Below are positions 51,836 to 63,345 of a stretch of DNA of 64,000 nucleotides, one piece after another. The notes beneath the pieces are model-generated. The model made no database searches, was not told where the DNA came from, and saw only the letters and a list, made by a program, of their open reading frames with translations. The stretch is from Erinaceus europaeus. Lineage: Eukaryota > Chordata > Mammalia > Eulipotyphla > Erinaceidae. A program made the position numbers and the translations under genes. Numbering within the stretch: position 1 is the stretch's first letter; each line of letters begins with the position of its first letter. Location: contig NC_080177.1 of assembly GCF_950295315.1 (NCBI RefSeq), positions 78,151,096 through 78,215,095 on the forward strand, read 5' to 3'.

Positions 51836-52015
51836 TGGGCCAAAATTCTTTATGCATTGCAGAAAGTGAGCGGTTTGGCTTCTGTAATTGCTTTTCAGCT
51901 GTATGTGGATGTTAGCAGGCGATCCATACCTCCAGCCTGTTTCTATCTTTTCCTAGTGGGACAGGGCTCTGGAGAGGGGAGGTTCTGGGACACACTGGTG
52001 AGGTTCTCTGCCCCT
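51836..52015 (-). mobile_element. L1-E 3' UTR segment, minus (repeats an earlier part)
   Basis: CAAAATTCTTTATGCATTGC, GGCTTCTGTAATTGCTTTTC, GGGACACACTGGTGAGGTTC; this region of L1-E normally precedes the 51083 segment. Confidence 0.8.
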
Positions 52016-53269
52016 GCCTTTCCCTCTTTTACCCTGGCCAGCAGGACTCTGAGATTGTCTTGGTTGAAAGTAGTGTGGAAGCTTAGTGAGCCCACAGCAA
52101 GAGCTCCAGGCTGCAAAGGAGGAGGCCCAAGCTTTGTATGTTATGACATGTAGTGGGGTCTTGCAGATGCGGTCCAGAGAGGCCCTGCACAGATGAGTGG
52201 GTACCCTTAGAATGCGGTCCAGTGTGATGGACAGATTTCCGCTATAAGCCATGCCACCTTGCCTCCAGGTCAGTGTTCTTGTGCCTCTCTTGGTGTTTCT
52301 TGAAGCAGGGCTGATGATTATGGCCCACTGCCTCTCCAGCATAATGATAGAAGGCACATGTCGCACAGCAATGTTCTTAAGCAAAAGGTAGGCTCATTTC
52401 CCAGTTTCCTCATGTGTGTTGGCTCCCCCCCCCCCCTTTGTCATGGCAGATAAATCCTTTGAAATCTCATCTGGCTCATCTCACAGACAGAAAGGTGGAG
52501 AGGTGTGTGCTCATCACCCTCACAGGACGGCGGCCAGTCAGTCAGTGCGGGAGCAGGGCCTGGGCCTCCCAGTTTGGTGTCTCTGCCCCTTCTGCTTGCT
52601 TTTTTCACATTCCATATCAAAATCTCAATCATTCTTTCAAGTCTTGTGTGTGCTGGGCTCTGATCATCCAGGGACTGCACACTTCTTATTAATATTAAAG
52701 GTGAGGGCTTTCTTAGCCCATTTCCCTCCGATTCTAAGCCAGTCTCGGAAAGGAGAGGGCAGAAGTAGAATCGGAAGGACATCTAGCCCCTGAAGGAATG
52801 CAGCACGGCTTGTTGCAAATTCAGGTCCCTCCGGTGACTTTAAGGGTGGTGATGAGTGAAGTGTGAACGGTGGCTGATGAGCTGCAGGACTTCTGTGCCC
52901 ACAGGAGTTCCCATTTCAGGGTCTGTCTGTAGTCGGCCATTTGATCCTGCTGCCGAGCCCTGCCAAGTGCCAGCAGTTTAGGACACCCAGGATACATATT
53001 TCCCTTCATTTCAGATGCCAGGTCCTTGATTTGCTGATAACAATTGTATCTAGCAGTCTTCGTGAGAAAAACAGATGTAAGTGAAAAATTTTGGAAACAC
53101 ATTGGATTTTCCTATTGACCTCATCACTTCAACCCTACCACCCTGTTTTTTTTTTTTTCCTCTTCTTTCTTTTTTATTTCTTTCACGTTGTCTCTAATTA
53201 CTTTGCAATTAGAAAGGGCCCTTTGAGACTAGATGTCTGCTTCTCAAACTTCCAACTGAAATATTCTCT
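52016..53269. other. Unique intron DNA
   Basis: A C10 run at 52429 and a T12 run near 53147; no transposon or exon recognised in 1.25 kb. Confidence 0.45.
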
Positions 53270-53335
53270 TTTTTTAAAAAAAGATTTATTTCATTATTTT
53301 ATTTTATTTTTTATCATATATATATTTATTATTGG

Positions 53336-53384
<49 letters not shown>

Positions 53385-53526
53385 TTGAGAGGAGAGGAGG
53401 AGGGAGAGAGACAGAGAGACACCTGCAGCCCTGCTTCACCACTCATGAAACTTTTCCACTGTAGATGGGGACCAGGGGCTTGAACCTGGGTCCTTGTGTG
53501 TTTATCCAGGTACGTCCCCTGGCCCC
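53270..53526 (-). mobile_element. SINE-B, minus, with (TA)n(GA)n in its tail region
   Basis: (TA)n at 53336-53362 and (GA)n to 53381 interrupt the GGATAGAGACAGAG segment; head truncated at ACGTCCCCTGGCCCCCC. Confidence 0.88.
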
Positions 53527-53794
53527 CCAATTAAAATGTTCGCTAAATGTTAACCCGTGGCAGAATAAGCTGGTGTCATCCCTTCAGAGAAGGAAATGCT
53601 GATTGTACTAATTGGAGGGATCCCAGCCTACTGGTTGGTCTTGTGAGTTTGTGTTTCTCATTTGTAGCAGCTGAGGAGTGGCAGCTTGGGCTTGACTTGT
53701 GTAGGATGATGTTTTCAGCTCTGTTTCTCAGCCCCTGAGGAAGTTCAGCCGAAAAGCCCGAGCTGTTTCCTTTGTCTTGGAGCTCTATTTCTTC
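53527..53794. other. Unique intron DNA
   Basis: Nothing recognised. Confidence 0.35.
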
Positions 53795-53933
53795 TTCTTT
53801 TTTTCATTGCTTTTCTTTTTACCAGAGCACTGCTTCAGCTCTGGCTTCTGGTAGTATGGGGGATTGAACCCTGGACCTGAGAGCCTCAGGCTTGCATGTT
53901 TGTTTGCATAATCATTATGTTATCTCCCTTACC
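53795..53933 (-). mobile_element. SINE-D, minus
   Basis: ACCAGAGCACTGCTTCAGCT, GGATTGAACCCTGGACCTGA, GCATAATCATTATGTTATCT. Confidence 0.88.
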
Positions 53934-54051
53934 CTTTATTTCTGACTCTAGAGGAAGTTCAGCCTGTTCCTCTGTGAAGTACACATCAAGATACTGTCCT
54001 TTCTTAGCTTGGTGCATTATAGTTGAAGTGTTGACAAGATCTCAGAGAAAG

Positions 54052-54089
<38 letters not shown>

Positions 54090-54380
54090 ACCAAAAGGAT
54101 AGTTCCAGGGTCTACTGGCTTACTTTGTATAGATATTGGGACAAAATGTCACTCTGCAGAGTGACTTTTTATAATTGTAAACATTAAAAGGAAACATGCT
54201 TACTCTAAGGACACAATGCTGATCAATGAACTGAAACGAGAAGAAGAGAAGATTTTTTTCCAGGTTGTGCATTCTGTCCCTCACAGGTAAGGACAGTGTT
54301 GTTGTGGAGATGTGGTAGAGGGACTGAGCCCGGGGCCTGTGCTTGTGAGGTACTGTCGAGTCAGACACCTGGCAGACTTT
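53934..54380. other. Unique intron DNA with (GT)n
   Basis: (GT)17 at 54053-54086; nothing else recognised. Confidence 0.5.
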
Positions 54381-54395
54381 TTATTTTGTATTTTT

Positions 54396-54680
54396 TAAAA
54401 AGTGTTTTTAAAAATATTTATTTATTCCCTTTTGTTGCCCTTGTTTTTTTTATTGTTGTAGTTATTGATGTCGTAATTGTTGGATAGGAAAGAGAGAAAT
54501 GGAGAGAGGAGGGGAAGACAGAGAAGGGGAGAGAAAGACAGACACCTGCAGACCTGCTTCACCGCCTGTGAAGCGACTCCCCTGCAGGTGGGGAGCCAGG
54601 GGCTCGAACCGGGATCCTTACGCGGGTCCTTGTGCTTTGTGCCACCTGCGCTTAACCCGGTGAGCTACCACCCGACTCCC
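54396..54680 (-). mobile_element. SINE-A, minus, intact with TSD, near consensus
   Basis: Perfect 15-bp TSD TTATTTTGTATTTTT at 54381-54395 and 54681-54695. Confidence 0.97.
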
Positions 54681-54712
54681 CTTATTTTGTATTTTTGAGA
54701 ATGTGAGAATCA

Positions 54713-54742
54713 GTGTGTGTGTGTGTGCGCGCGCGCGCGCGC
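54713..54742. repeat. (GT)n(GC)n alternating run
   Basis: Eight GT units pass directly into eight GC units, all purine-pyrimidine alternation. Confidence 0.95.
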
Positions 54743-54832
54743 AGAGAAGTTGTGCTTTTACGACATTTAGTCAGTGATATACACTTTCCCCAGGTATCTC
54801 AGAGCAAAATATTCAAGTCTGAGGAAATGTGT

Positions 54833-54882
54833 CATGTGAGAATGTGTGACGTTTATTCATGTGAGAATGTGTGACGTTTATT
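54833..54882. repeat. Perfect two-copy tandem, 25-bp unit
   Basis: The unit starts CATGTGAGAATGTGTGACG and ends TTTATT; copies at 54833-54857 and 54858-54882 are identical. Each contains TGACGT, a CRE-like core. Confidence 0.95.
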
Positions 54883-54971
54883 GCCAACCACAGTGACGGC
54901 CTGTGATCTTTATGAGTGCAAGCTGTGGAGAGCTCTGGGTGTGTGTCTGCTTTAATGTGGAAAGATCAGCC

Positions 54972-54974
<3 letters not shown>

Positions 54975-55019
<45 letters not shown>
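54975..55019. repeat. (GT)n microsatellite
   Basis: About 22 uninterrupted GT units. Confidence 0.96.
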
Positions 55020-55021
<2 letters not shown>

Positions 55022-55179
55022 GTCTCCTGTTGATACACAGAAACCCCTTCTCTCCCTTTCAAGATAAGGAGTGGGGGTAGGGGTGGTCTCCAAAACAGGC
55101 TTGGTGTGGTGAACTGGATCCAATTCTCAGTTTCCTCTCTTTCCACAGAGCTAGTGGATATTAAGCTAAAAAGAAAGGT

Positions 55180-55385
55180 TTCCAGGGCTGGCCAGAGGGT
55201 GTACCCACACTGAGTGCCCACTGGTACATTGTCATGTGCAGAGACCCAGGTTTTAGCGTGCCCCCCAGCGCACTGGAGGAAGCTTCAGTGCTGTGGTGTC
55301 TTTTACTTTCTGTCTCTGTCTCTCTCTGTCTATCGCCGCTCTCTGTGAGATCACTGGTCATGAGGAAGGCAAAAAAAAAAAAAGA
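55180..55385 (+). mobile_element. SINE-F, plus
   Basis: GGCTGGCCAGAGGGTGTACC, GGTACATTGTCATGTGCAGA, CAGTGCTGTGGTGTCTTTTA, CT-rich part, A14 tail. Confidence 0.7.
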
Positions 55386-55437
55386 GAAAGTGGGGAAAAA
55401 TAAAAGGGGAAAAAGGGAGGAGGGAGTATGATTTTTA

Positions 55438-55722
55438 AAAAACATTATTTAGTTATTTTCCCTTTTTGTTGCCCTTGTTTTTTGTTGTTGTAGTAGTTGT
55501 TGTTGTTATTGATGTTGTCATTGTTGGATAGGACAGAGGGAAATGGAGAGAGGAGGGGAAGACAGAGGGGGAGAGAAAGACAGATACCTGCAGACCCGCT
55601 TCGCCGCCTGTGAAGTGACCCTCCTGCAGGTGGGGAGCTGGGGGCTTGAACTGGGATCCTTCCACTGGTCCTTGTGCTCTGTGCCACGTGCACTTAACCT
55701 GCTGCGCTACCGCCCGACTCCC
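55438..55722 (-). mobile_element. SINE-A, minus, with TSD
   Basis: TSD about GGAGTATGATTTTTA before and GGAAGTATGATTTTA after; complete head and body. Confidence 0.95.
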
Positions 55723-55737
55723 AGGAAGTATGATTTT

Positions 55738-56302
55738 AAGCACGACGCCTGTGATTTGAACCCTTTGGGCCTGGTTTGCTGAGCACAGAGCTGTGTCTGA
55801 TACCCCATTTCACAGCTACCTCCAGGATGCTGCAGGAGGAGCCTTGAGGGGGACACAAGCTCCCACTTCTCTGCTGCCACCTCCTCTGCCCCACTTCTGT
55901 AGGCCTGTTCTCCTAGAAACCCGACTCTCTCCTGAGAACCAGATCTGGGGCCCGGAGCTTGGCCTTCTGTCTTTTCCTCACTCCTGTCCTCCCTTCAGCT
56001 ACCTGGGGGCACTTCTCAGCTCCTGTGTCCTCAAAGGGGATAATGTTCTCCTTGAAAGTGTCTTTTGAGGATTAATTGATGTTTGCTCTGAGCTTTGAAG
56101 AGAGAATCCTATCAAGTCTCTCTTCTGTCCTCAAAGCGGCCCTGGCTCCAGCCGGTCCCAGGCTTGGCCAATTGGGGTGCCAGGTGAGTGGCCCTCCCAT
56201 GAGAGGCCTTTCTGGGCATCGTGCACAAAGGAAGGGCAGTTACCCCCCAAATAGGCACAGACCCGCAAGTGGACATTTTGCATAGTATCTGTCTTTCTCC
56301 TC
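55738..56302. other. Unique intron DNA
   Basis: Nothing recognised. Confidence 0.4.
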
Positions 56303-56395
56303 TCTCTTTCCTTCTTTCCTTCCTTCCTTCCTCCCTCCCTCCCTCCATCCCTCCATCCTTTCTTTCTTTCTTTCTTTCTTTCTTCCCTCCCCCCC
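56303..56395. repeat. (CTTC)n/(CCTC)n pyrimidine tract
   Basis: CTTC, CCTC, CATC and CTTT tetramer blocks, all pyrimidine except two A. Confidence 0.95.
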
Positions 56396-56489
56396 AACTT
56401 GGAGTAAGAGTATTTGCATCAAAATGACCATGCTGCAGAAAGGTAGTTTGTGACCATCTGTAACATTTTCTTGTTTAGAAAATTTCTCT

Positions 56490-56786
56490 CTCTCTCTCTT
56501 TTTTTTTTAATATTTATTTTATTTATTTATTCCCTTTTGTTGCCCTTGCTGTTTTATTGTTGTAGTTATTATTGTTGTTGTCATTGTTGGATAGGACAGA
56601 GAGAAATGGAGAGAGGAGGGGAAGACAGAGAGGGGGAGAGAAAGAGAGACACCTGCAGACCTGCTTCACCGCCTGTGAAGAGACTCCCCTGCAGGTAGGG
56701 AGCCGGGCTTCGAACCGGGATCCTTATGCTGGTCCTTGAGCTTTGCGCCACCTGCGCTTAACCCGCTGCGCTACAGCCCGACTCCC
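56490..56786 (-). mobile_element. SINE-A, minus, with TSD, near consensus
   Basis: TSD AAAATTTCTCT at about 56479-56489 and 56787-56797. Confidence 0.95.
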
Positions 56787-56797
56787 AAAATTTCTCT

Positions 56798-57276
56798 TTT
56801 TAAAAGCTTTTTAAACATAGGAGCAAGAGCCCTTATAATCTGCCACCTCTCCAAGAAGTCCCTTTACCAGGGCGTTTGTATACTAGTTGTGTGTCGTTTG
56901 GGGGAGGGACATGCATTTTTATCTGTGCTCAGTCAAAGAAAGGGAAGCGCAGCCTGCTTAGTGGAAAGGCCCAGTTGGTGCAGTAGCCAAAAACCTGAAC
57001 AGTCTTCAAGGAGAAGGTAGATAAGGACAGACCAAGCAGGGAATTAACAAATAAATAAACACAGCCTTCAGTCAATGACAGCGTCACTGTCTGGTCATGA
57101 AGGAAACCCAAGTTGGAGGGCAAGATGGCAGGCGAGGAATGAGCTGGAGGGCCGGATGCTGACTGTCTGCGCCTGGGCTGTGTAAGCAGAGCCGCATTTC
57201 CTGGCCTTCCTGCCGGCCCTCTCGCACCTGACCCGAGGTCTCTCGGCCACTCAGGGGGACTTGCTTCGCTCTCTCT
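56798..57276. other. Unique intron DNA
   Basis: Nothing recognised. Confidence 0.4.
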
Positions 57277-58350
57277 TTTTAAAATTTTATTAGTGATTTC
57301 ATATTGATTTACAAATTTACATGTCAACAGGAGTATAATTCCACACCGTTCCCACCACCAGAGTTCTGAATCTGAAGTCCCTCCATTGCAGACACCACGG
57401 CTCTCCCAAGCTTGCAGACGTGGGTTAACTGTCATCTCTGCAACGGTCTGTCTACACTTGTACATAACTGCCCCCTTTTCTTCCGGGTCCAGTCCTCTCT
57501 TCCTCTCCTAGTCACTCATGACCCTATTACTACATCCAAATGTCCCTCCCTTTTTCCTTCTCTCTCTGCGGGTCCTGATGGAGCTGGAGTTCAGAGCCCT
57601 TGTATCCTCTTCCTGCTATCATTTCTTGCCCTCTGGGAGTATGGATCAGAATAGTTTTTAGGGTGCAGAAGGTGGGAGTTCTGGCTTCTGTCATTGCTTC
57701 TCCACTGGACATGGGTGTTGGCAGGTGGACCCAGACCCCCAGCCTGTTTCTGTCTTTCCCTAGTGGGGCAGGGCTCTGGAGAGGCAAGGTTCCAGGACAC
57801 ATTGGTGAGATTGTCTGCCCAGAGAAGTCAGGATGGAGTCATGGTAGCATCTGCAACTTGGTGTCTGGAAGCAGGCAGGATATAAAGTGAGACAAAATGG
57901 TTAATGAATAGGAACCAAAAAGTAGGACCAGAGCAGATGAGATTAGGGATATTAGTGTGGGAGAAAGGTAGGAAGTCCATTTTAGCCATGCTTCTAGGGC
58001 CCACGACTGTGGTAGTTTTTGCTTGAGTTTGATAGCTAGCATGAAGTTGGATAAAGATACTGTCTGAGAAAATGGGGTCAGAGTACAGAGAAGGGCTAGA
58101 AAGTTGCATTAGGGCAGTGAGTAGCTCCCATTTTTGGAAACACTCTGTGGATACAGTGCACTATTTCCCTCCCTCTATCTGACCCTGAGCACGAATATTT
58201 GGCACCAGAGCCTGTGTAGCCTCCGAGTCCCTTTGGTCTGAGCTCGCAGCTCATGGTCACAACTGGGAAACTGCAGGCTGCACCCATTGCAGGGCCAGTC
58301 TTTCTCCAGTGGCAGGGCCGGAGACCTCAACCTCCCTCCGGACATTGGGG
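57277..58350 (-). mobile_element. L1-E 3' part, minus, longest copy (about 1.07 kb)
   Basis: Runs from TTTTATTAGTGATTTCATAT through GAGTATGGATCAGAATAG, GGACATGGGTGTTGGCAGGT, GTCTGCCCAGAGAAGTCAGG and CATGCTTCTAGGGCCCACGA to CCAGTCTTTCTCCAGTGGCA. No ORF2 coding sequence is reached, so it is 5'-truncated in the 3' UTR. Confidence 0.88.
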
Positions 58351-58460
58351 TCTGGGGACTTGTTTCTTAGCACAGGTTTCATTATTAGAAGCCATTGTTT
58401 CGCTTTCCATGGTCATATCTCTGGCTTCTTAAGAAGTCAAATGATCTGGTACCCTTGAGT

Positions 58461-58683
58461 CTTTTTTTAAAAAAAATAATTTTTTAATGTTTATTTTGAT
58501 AGGACAGAGAGAAATTGAGAGGGAATGGGAGCTAGGGAGAGAGAGACACACACCTGCAGACCTGCCTTACTGCTCATGAAGTGTCCTCCTTGAAGGGGGG
58601 TGCAGGAGCTCAAACCCAGATCTTTGCACATGGTGATATGTGCTCTTAACCGAGTGCACCACCGCCCGCCTGCCCCCCACGCC
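58461..58683 (-). mobile_element. SINE-B, minus, with short TSD
   Basis: CCCTTGAGT at 58452-58460 and 58684-58692; head ending CACCACCGCCCGCCTGCC. Confidence 0.9.
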
Positions 58684-58692
58684 CCCTTGAGT

Positions 58693-59542
58693 TATCATTC
58701 CACTAAAGCGGCTACCAGGAAGGACTTTCTTTGATGAGACAGTAGGGCAGACCCTTTCCAGTTCACCAGCTGGGCACATGCACCTCTCTGAGAAGTGAAT
58801 AGAAGACAGAATGTTAATTCAAAAACACTGGGGTGAGGTTCACGAGTGAGAAGTCACATGTGTACACACAGACACATCACCATCCCCCCCACTTCCTTTT
58901 CCTTCTCTTTCTCCTTACTTGCCTCCCCCCTCCGTCTCCTGCTCTTCTGTCATCAGGATTCAGGACTCGGAGGGGGATTACCTTCTAGAAAAGTCACACT
59001 TGATCAGGTTCAGGATGAGTAATCCAAACAACAGATCTGAGTAAAATTAGCCTTGTGGCACACAGTAAAAGAGGGGTTTGTGATCCGCATATGGAAAAAC
59101 AAGACGTCTTTCTGTGGTGCCCCTGTGGGTTTGGAGCAGCAGTGTGGATGAGGTAGTGATGAGGGAGGGGCAGGTCAAGGGACCTTATTTAAACTCTCGG
59201 TTGCTCTGGACAGTGCCTGGGATATCTGGGAGCTTGGTAAGTATTATCTGATAGTAGCTGGCTGTGGGCGTGCTAATGAATTGAGCTTTGAGCCCTGAGA
59301 GAGTCATTTCTTCTCCTCTCCTCAGTTTTCTCCCCAGCAAAATGCTGCAATGAGCATTACAAACTCGAGTGCCCACAGGGGCTGAGGCAGGCTGTGTGTG
59401 CGCATGAAGGGAGGTCTGGATGGGGCCAGCAGACCAGGGAGTGGCTGGGCCTGCAGTCAGCTGAAGTCCAAGTCCTTTCAGCAGGACGCCCACTTCCAGC
59501 TCCAGCCACTCACCTCATTGGATGGTGAGCCCAGTGTCACCG
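58693..59542. other. Unique intron DNA
   Basis: Nothing recognised over 0.85 kb. Confidence 0.4.
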
Positions 59543-59559
59543 GGACTTCTGAATTATTT

Positions 59560-60108
59560 AAAATTTTAATCTTATTGGTGATTTAATATTGATTTACAAA
59601 ATTATAAAAGAACAGGGATATAGAACTCCACACTGTTCCCACCACAGAGTTCTGTGTCCCCATTCCCTCCAATGTTCTTCTCCAGCAGCTCTTCCAAGGT
59701 TGCAGATATGGGCTGACTAGTATTTCTCTAACTGTCTGTTTGTATCTATTAGCCCCCCCCCCCCCCCCAATGGTCCTGTCTTCTCTTCCTTCCCAAGTCA
59801 CACCTCCACCTGTTACTACTTCTGAGTGTCCTTCCTGTTTCTTCTCCCTCTGGGTCCTGTGATGGAGTCGGAGTTCAGAGCCCTCTGGTCATCTTCCCCC
59901 TGTCATTTCTCCCCTACTGGGAGTATGGACCAAAATTCTTTATGGGTGCAGAAGGTGGGAGTTCTGGCTTCTGTAATTGCTTCTCTGCTGGACCTGGGTG
60001 TTGGCAGGTGGATCCATACTCCCAGCCTGTTTCTATCTTTTCCTAATGGGGTAGAGTCTGGAAAGGTGAAGTTCCAGGACACATTGGTGAGCTTGTCTGC
60101 CCAGAGAA
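59560..60108 (-). mobile_element. L1-E, minus, 5'-truncated with TSD
   Basis: GGACTTCTGAATTATTT (59543-59559) and GGGCTTCTGAATATTT (60109-60124) flank the copy as a near-perfect TSD. T-rich 3' end at left; a C16 run at 59755-59769. Confidence 0.92.
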
Positions 60109-60124
60109 GGGCTTCTGAATATTT

Positions 60125-60821
60125 CAAGAGAAACTTGGACTCTGAGTGATGCAACTTCAAAACTCTGACAACTTTTGATTAACTCATTGACTTTTTCAAG
60201 AAGCATAGTACAGCCACAATAAAACATAGTCAGGGTCATGGCTGGCCTTTAGCCTCTGGGTTTGCAACCTTTAGCAGAAAATCTGCCTGTTTTCTCCCTA
60301 GCTAGCTCCTGATTCTGCTGAATCAAGGGCAGAGGGAGGGAGGGGGGCACAGGTGGAGATGGAAACTGGCTGTGAGCTGGCAGTGAGGGTGAAGATGGGA
60401 TGTGAGACTAGGGTCACAGCTCCGCCAGACCAGACAGGCAGACCTGGGTCCTGCTGTTCAGCAAGCAGAGCTGCAAGGCCTGGCGAGGGTCATGCATGGA
60501 TGCAGGCAGACTTGGGGGAGGGGACTTTGGGGAACGGGGCAGGCTGTGGGTGTAGTGGTGTGGGCAGTAGGGTGCAGAGGTCAGCCTGGGGAGCAGGAGA
60601 GAACAAGAGGGTGCAAGGTGAACTTTGGGGCCAAGGCTGTTTTGCCCTCTGCCCTGTTGTAGCCTGGTCAGTGTTGCAGCCCCTCCCACCCCCCAGCCAT
60701 GCACAGGGAAAGGGTCAGGGCTACACCAGAAGCTCTGCACACTGGCACCTTCTCTGGTGAGCACCAAGTAAACTTATAATCACAGCTGGGAATATAAACT
60801 TGCACCCCCCCCCCACCTCAG
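60125..60821. other. Unique intron DNA
   Basis: GC-rich part 60350-60760 with overlapping short open frames; no exon recognised. Confidence 0.4.
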
Positions 60822-60955
60822 CAGGGCAGTCTGGTGGTTAAGAAGAGTCTAGGGGCACAGCCTAGGTTTGAGTCCCAGCACCACACCACAGGGGAGGTGG
60901 AGTGATGTGGCATCTCCATTTGCTCTGTCTTTATCTGAATGAAAAAGTGACTGGA
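60822..60955 (+). mobile_element. SINE-F (tRNA-like), plus
   Basis: GGGCAGTCTGGTGGTTAAGA, GGTTTGAGTCCCAGCACCAC (box B-like), CTCTGTCTTTATCTGAATG. Confidence 0.6.
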
Positions 60956-61075
60956 GCAATGAAATGGTGCATGCACTAGTCACTGGGTTTGCAAAAAGAG
61001 AGAAACAAGAGGGAGAGGGGGAGAGAGAGAGGGAGGGAGGGAGGGAGAGAAGATATGAATAATAAATTTAGGGCT
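60956..61075. repeat. SINE-like fragment with (GA)n/(GGGA)n
   Basis: GAAATGGTGCATGCACTAGT then GA-rich tract to about 61050. Confidence 0.5.
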
Positions 61076-61079
61076 CAAA

Positions 61080-61258
61080 TAACTTATGTTTAAATTTTGC
61101 CCTCTTTTCCTTCCCCAAGCTTCATTGCTTATTGGGGATGATAACTGCTCCCACTTTGCAGGACTGTTGTGAGGGTCAGGTGAAGATATGTTCTGTAATG
61201 TGTGTTGGGTGCTCAGTGCAGCACCTGGCCCACAGTAAGGGCACAGATTGAGCTCATT
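61080..61258 (+). mobile_element. MIR, plus
   Basis: GGGGATGATAACTGCTCCCA, GACTGTTGTGAGGGTCAGGT, GCAGCACCTGGCCCACAGTA follow the MIR 3' half in order. Confidence 0.75.
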
Positions 61259-61682
61259 ACTGTGAGACAAGCAGGAACCACCGCTAGCTTGTGGTTATGC
61301 ACAGAATCCACCGCTCAGTAGAGTCAGCAACAGATGCAGTGAGTTTACTCCCCCCCACCCCATGCTGCAAATGCTTCTCTAAACATAGGCTCTCCAGCCT
61401 GAGCACCTGTTTGGCAGCAAAGCGGGAGGCACTGTCGCCCTCAGCCCCTTCTATAGATAAGGGGTATCTACTAAGTTTAGATTAGTCTATTTGTCCTCCA
61501 CACGTCCTGATTTGTCTAACAGTGCCTTCATCTCACCTAATTAATATTCGCCAAGGAATTGTTATGTCCCCAGTGCTGAGAAAGGGTTTTGGGATTAGGG
61601 TAGCATAAAACAAGGCTAGAGAAAGCTGCTATAATAGAGGTGCCCAAACAGGATGGCTACACAAGACAGGTTTATTTGTCTG
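61259..61682. other. Unique intron DNA
   Basis: Nothing recognised. Confidence 0.35.
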
Positions 61683-61691
61683 GTATAAGTT

Positions 61692-62013
61692 TTGTTTTGC
61701 CTCCAGGGTTATCACTGGGGCTCAGTGCCTGCACTATGAACTCACTGCTCCTGGAGGCCACCCCCCCTTTTGTTGCCCTTGTTGTTGATTGTTGTTGTTA
61801 TTGCTGTCGTCATTGTTGGATAGGACAGAGAGAAATTGAGAGGGGAAGGGAAGACAGAGAGGAGGAGAGAAAGATAGACATTTGCAGACCTGCTTCACTG
61901 CTTGTGAAGAGACCCCCCCCATGGGTGGAGAGCTGGGGGCTCAAACCGGGATCCTTGCGCTGGTCCTTGCACTTCACACCATGTGCGCTTAACCCACTGC
62001 GCTACCACTCCGG
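61692..62013 (-). mobile_element. SINE-A long form, minus
   Basis: TTTGCCTCCAGGGTTATCAC and CTCCTGGAGGCCACC extension; possible TSD GGTATAAGTTTT / GGTATAAATTCT. Confidence 0.93.
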
Positions 62014-62077
62014 GTATAAATTCTGATTTAAGTATGCCAAACTGGCAAGGTATGTCACGAAATTATGGACCCAGAAT

Positions 62078-62198
62078 ATGTTTTTATTGTTGTTGGATAG
62101 GACAGAGAGAAATCAAGAGAGGAGGGCAAGATTCTTAAGCTGGTCTTTGTGCTTTGTGCCATGTGTGCTTAACCTGCTGCGATACTGCCCAGCCTCCC
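62078..62198 (-). mobile_element. SINE-A, minus, large internal deletion
   Basis: TTGTTGTTGGATAGGACAGA joins, after GGAGGGCAAG, directly to the head CTTTGTGCTTTGTGCCATGT. Confidence 0.88.
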
Positions 62199-62211
62199 AT
62201 TCGCTCACTTT

Positions 62212-62945
62212 TTTTTTTAGTGTCAAAAACTAAATAATTAAAAAAAATATTTATAAAAAGCAAATACTGACAAAACCATAGGATAAGAGGGGTACAACTC
62301 CACACAATTCCTACAGCCAGAACTCTGTACCCCATCCCCTCCCCTGATAGCTTTCCTATTCTTTAACTGTCTGGGAGTATGGACCCAGGGTCATTGTGGG
62401 ATGCAGAAGGTGGAAGGTCTGGCTTCTGTAATTGTTTCCCCCACTGAACATGGGCGTTGACAGGTCGATCCATACTCCCAGCCTGTCTCTCCCTTTTCCT
62501 AGTAGGGCAGGGTTCTGGGGAAGTGGGGCTCCAGGACACATTGGTGGGGTCATCTGCCCAGGGAAGTCCAGTTGGCATCATGGTAGCATCTGGAACCTGG
62601 TGGCTGAAACAGAGTTAACATATAAAGCCATATACATTTTTGACTAATCATGAACCTAAAGACTGGAATATTGCATATAAAGATTTGGGGTCTATGTTTT
62701 AGAAATAGCTAGTAGGTCTATTTCAGGTATATTCCAAAAGGTCTATAACTTTATTAGTTTTTGCCTGAGCCTGACATCTGATAGGCAGGTGGACCCAAGT
62801 TATTGTCTGTCAAGATGATGTCATGGCTGGAAAAAGGACCTGAAAGCTGGATCAGGGAAGAGAGTAGCTCCCAAATATGGGAAAGGGGTATAAATATTAT
62901 TAACTATAGACTCCCTCGATTTGATCTGGGGCCCATATTCAGCTT
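62212..62945 (-). mobile_element. L1-E-related 3' part, minus
   Basis: CAAAACCATAGGATAAGAGG, GGGAGTATGGACCCAGGGTC, AACATGGGCGTTGACAGGTC, GTAGCTCCCAAATATGGGAA. Slightly different subfamily from 57277 (GACCCAGGGTCATTG instead of GGACCAAAATTC), shared with 47392. Confidence 0.85.
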
Positions 62946-62964
62946 AGTCATTGGTTATCAATGG

Positions 62965-63005
62965 GGCTTGGTTCTTGCATAATGAATTCATCACTCTTGG
63001 TGGAT

Positions 63006-63052
<47 letters not shown>

Positions 63053-63215
63053 TTAAGAGGGAGCAGGGAGGCAGAGAGGGAGAAAGAGACACTGGAAGCA
63101 CTGTTTTGCTACTTGTGTGAAGCTTCTGCCCTGCAGGTGGGAACTAGGGGCTTGAACCTAGGTCTTTGTGCATGCATGTGTGCTACTGGGTGTACCACTT
63201 CCCGAGGTGCGCGTA
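62965..63215 (-). mobile_element. SINE-B, minus, with (GA)n
   Basis: (GA)17 near 63014-63045, AGCACTGTTTTGCTACTTGT body variant, head GTGTACCACTTCCCGAGG. Confidence 0.8.
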
Positions 63216-63259
63216 CCCTAGGCTAGAATTCCTGGGTGGAGAGATATGTGGTGATCCTT

Positions 63260-63345
63260 ATGGAAGCTTGAACGTTGTGTCAGCCCTCTGGGCTCAACTT
63301 CTAGCCCTACCACTTAGCCCTGGGACTTCGCCTGGGGTTGACACG
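63260..63345 (+). mobile_element. Possible MIR fragment
   Basis: GGGCTCAACTTCTAGCCCTA then CCACTTAGCCCTGGGAC resembles the MIR core loosely. Confidence 0.3.
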
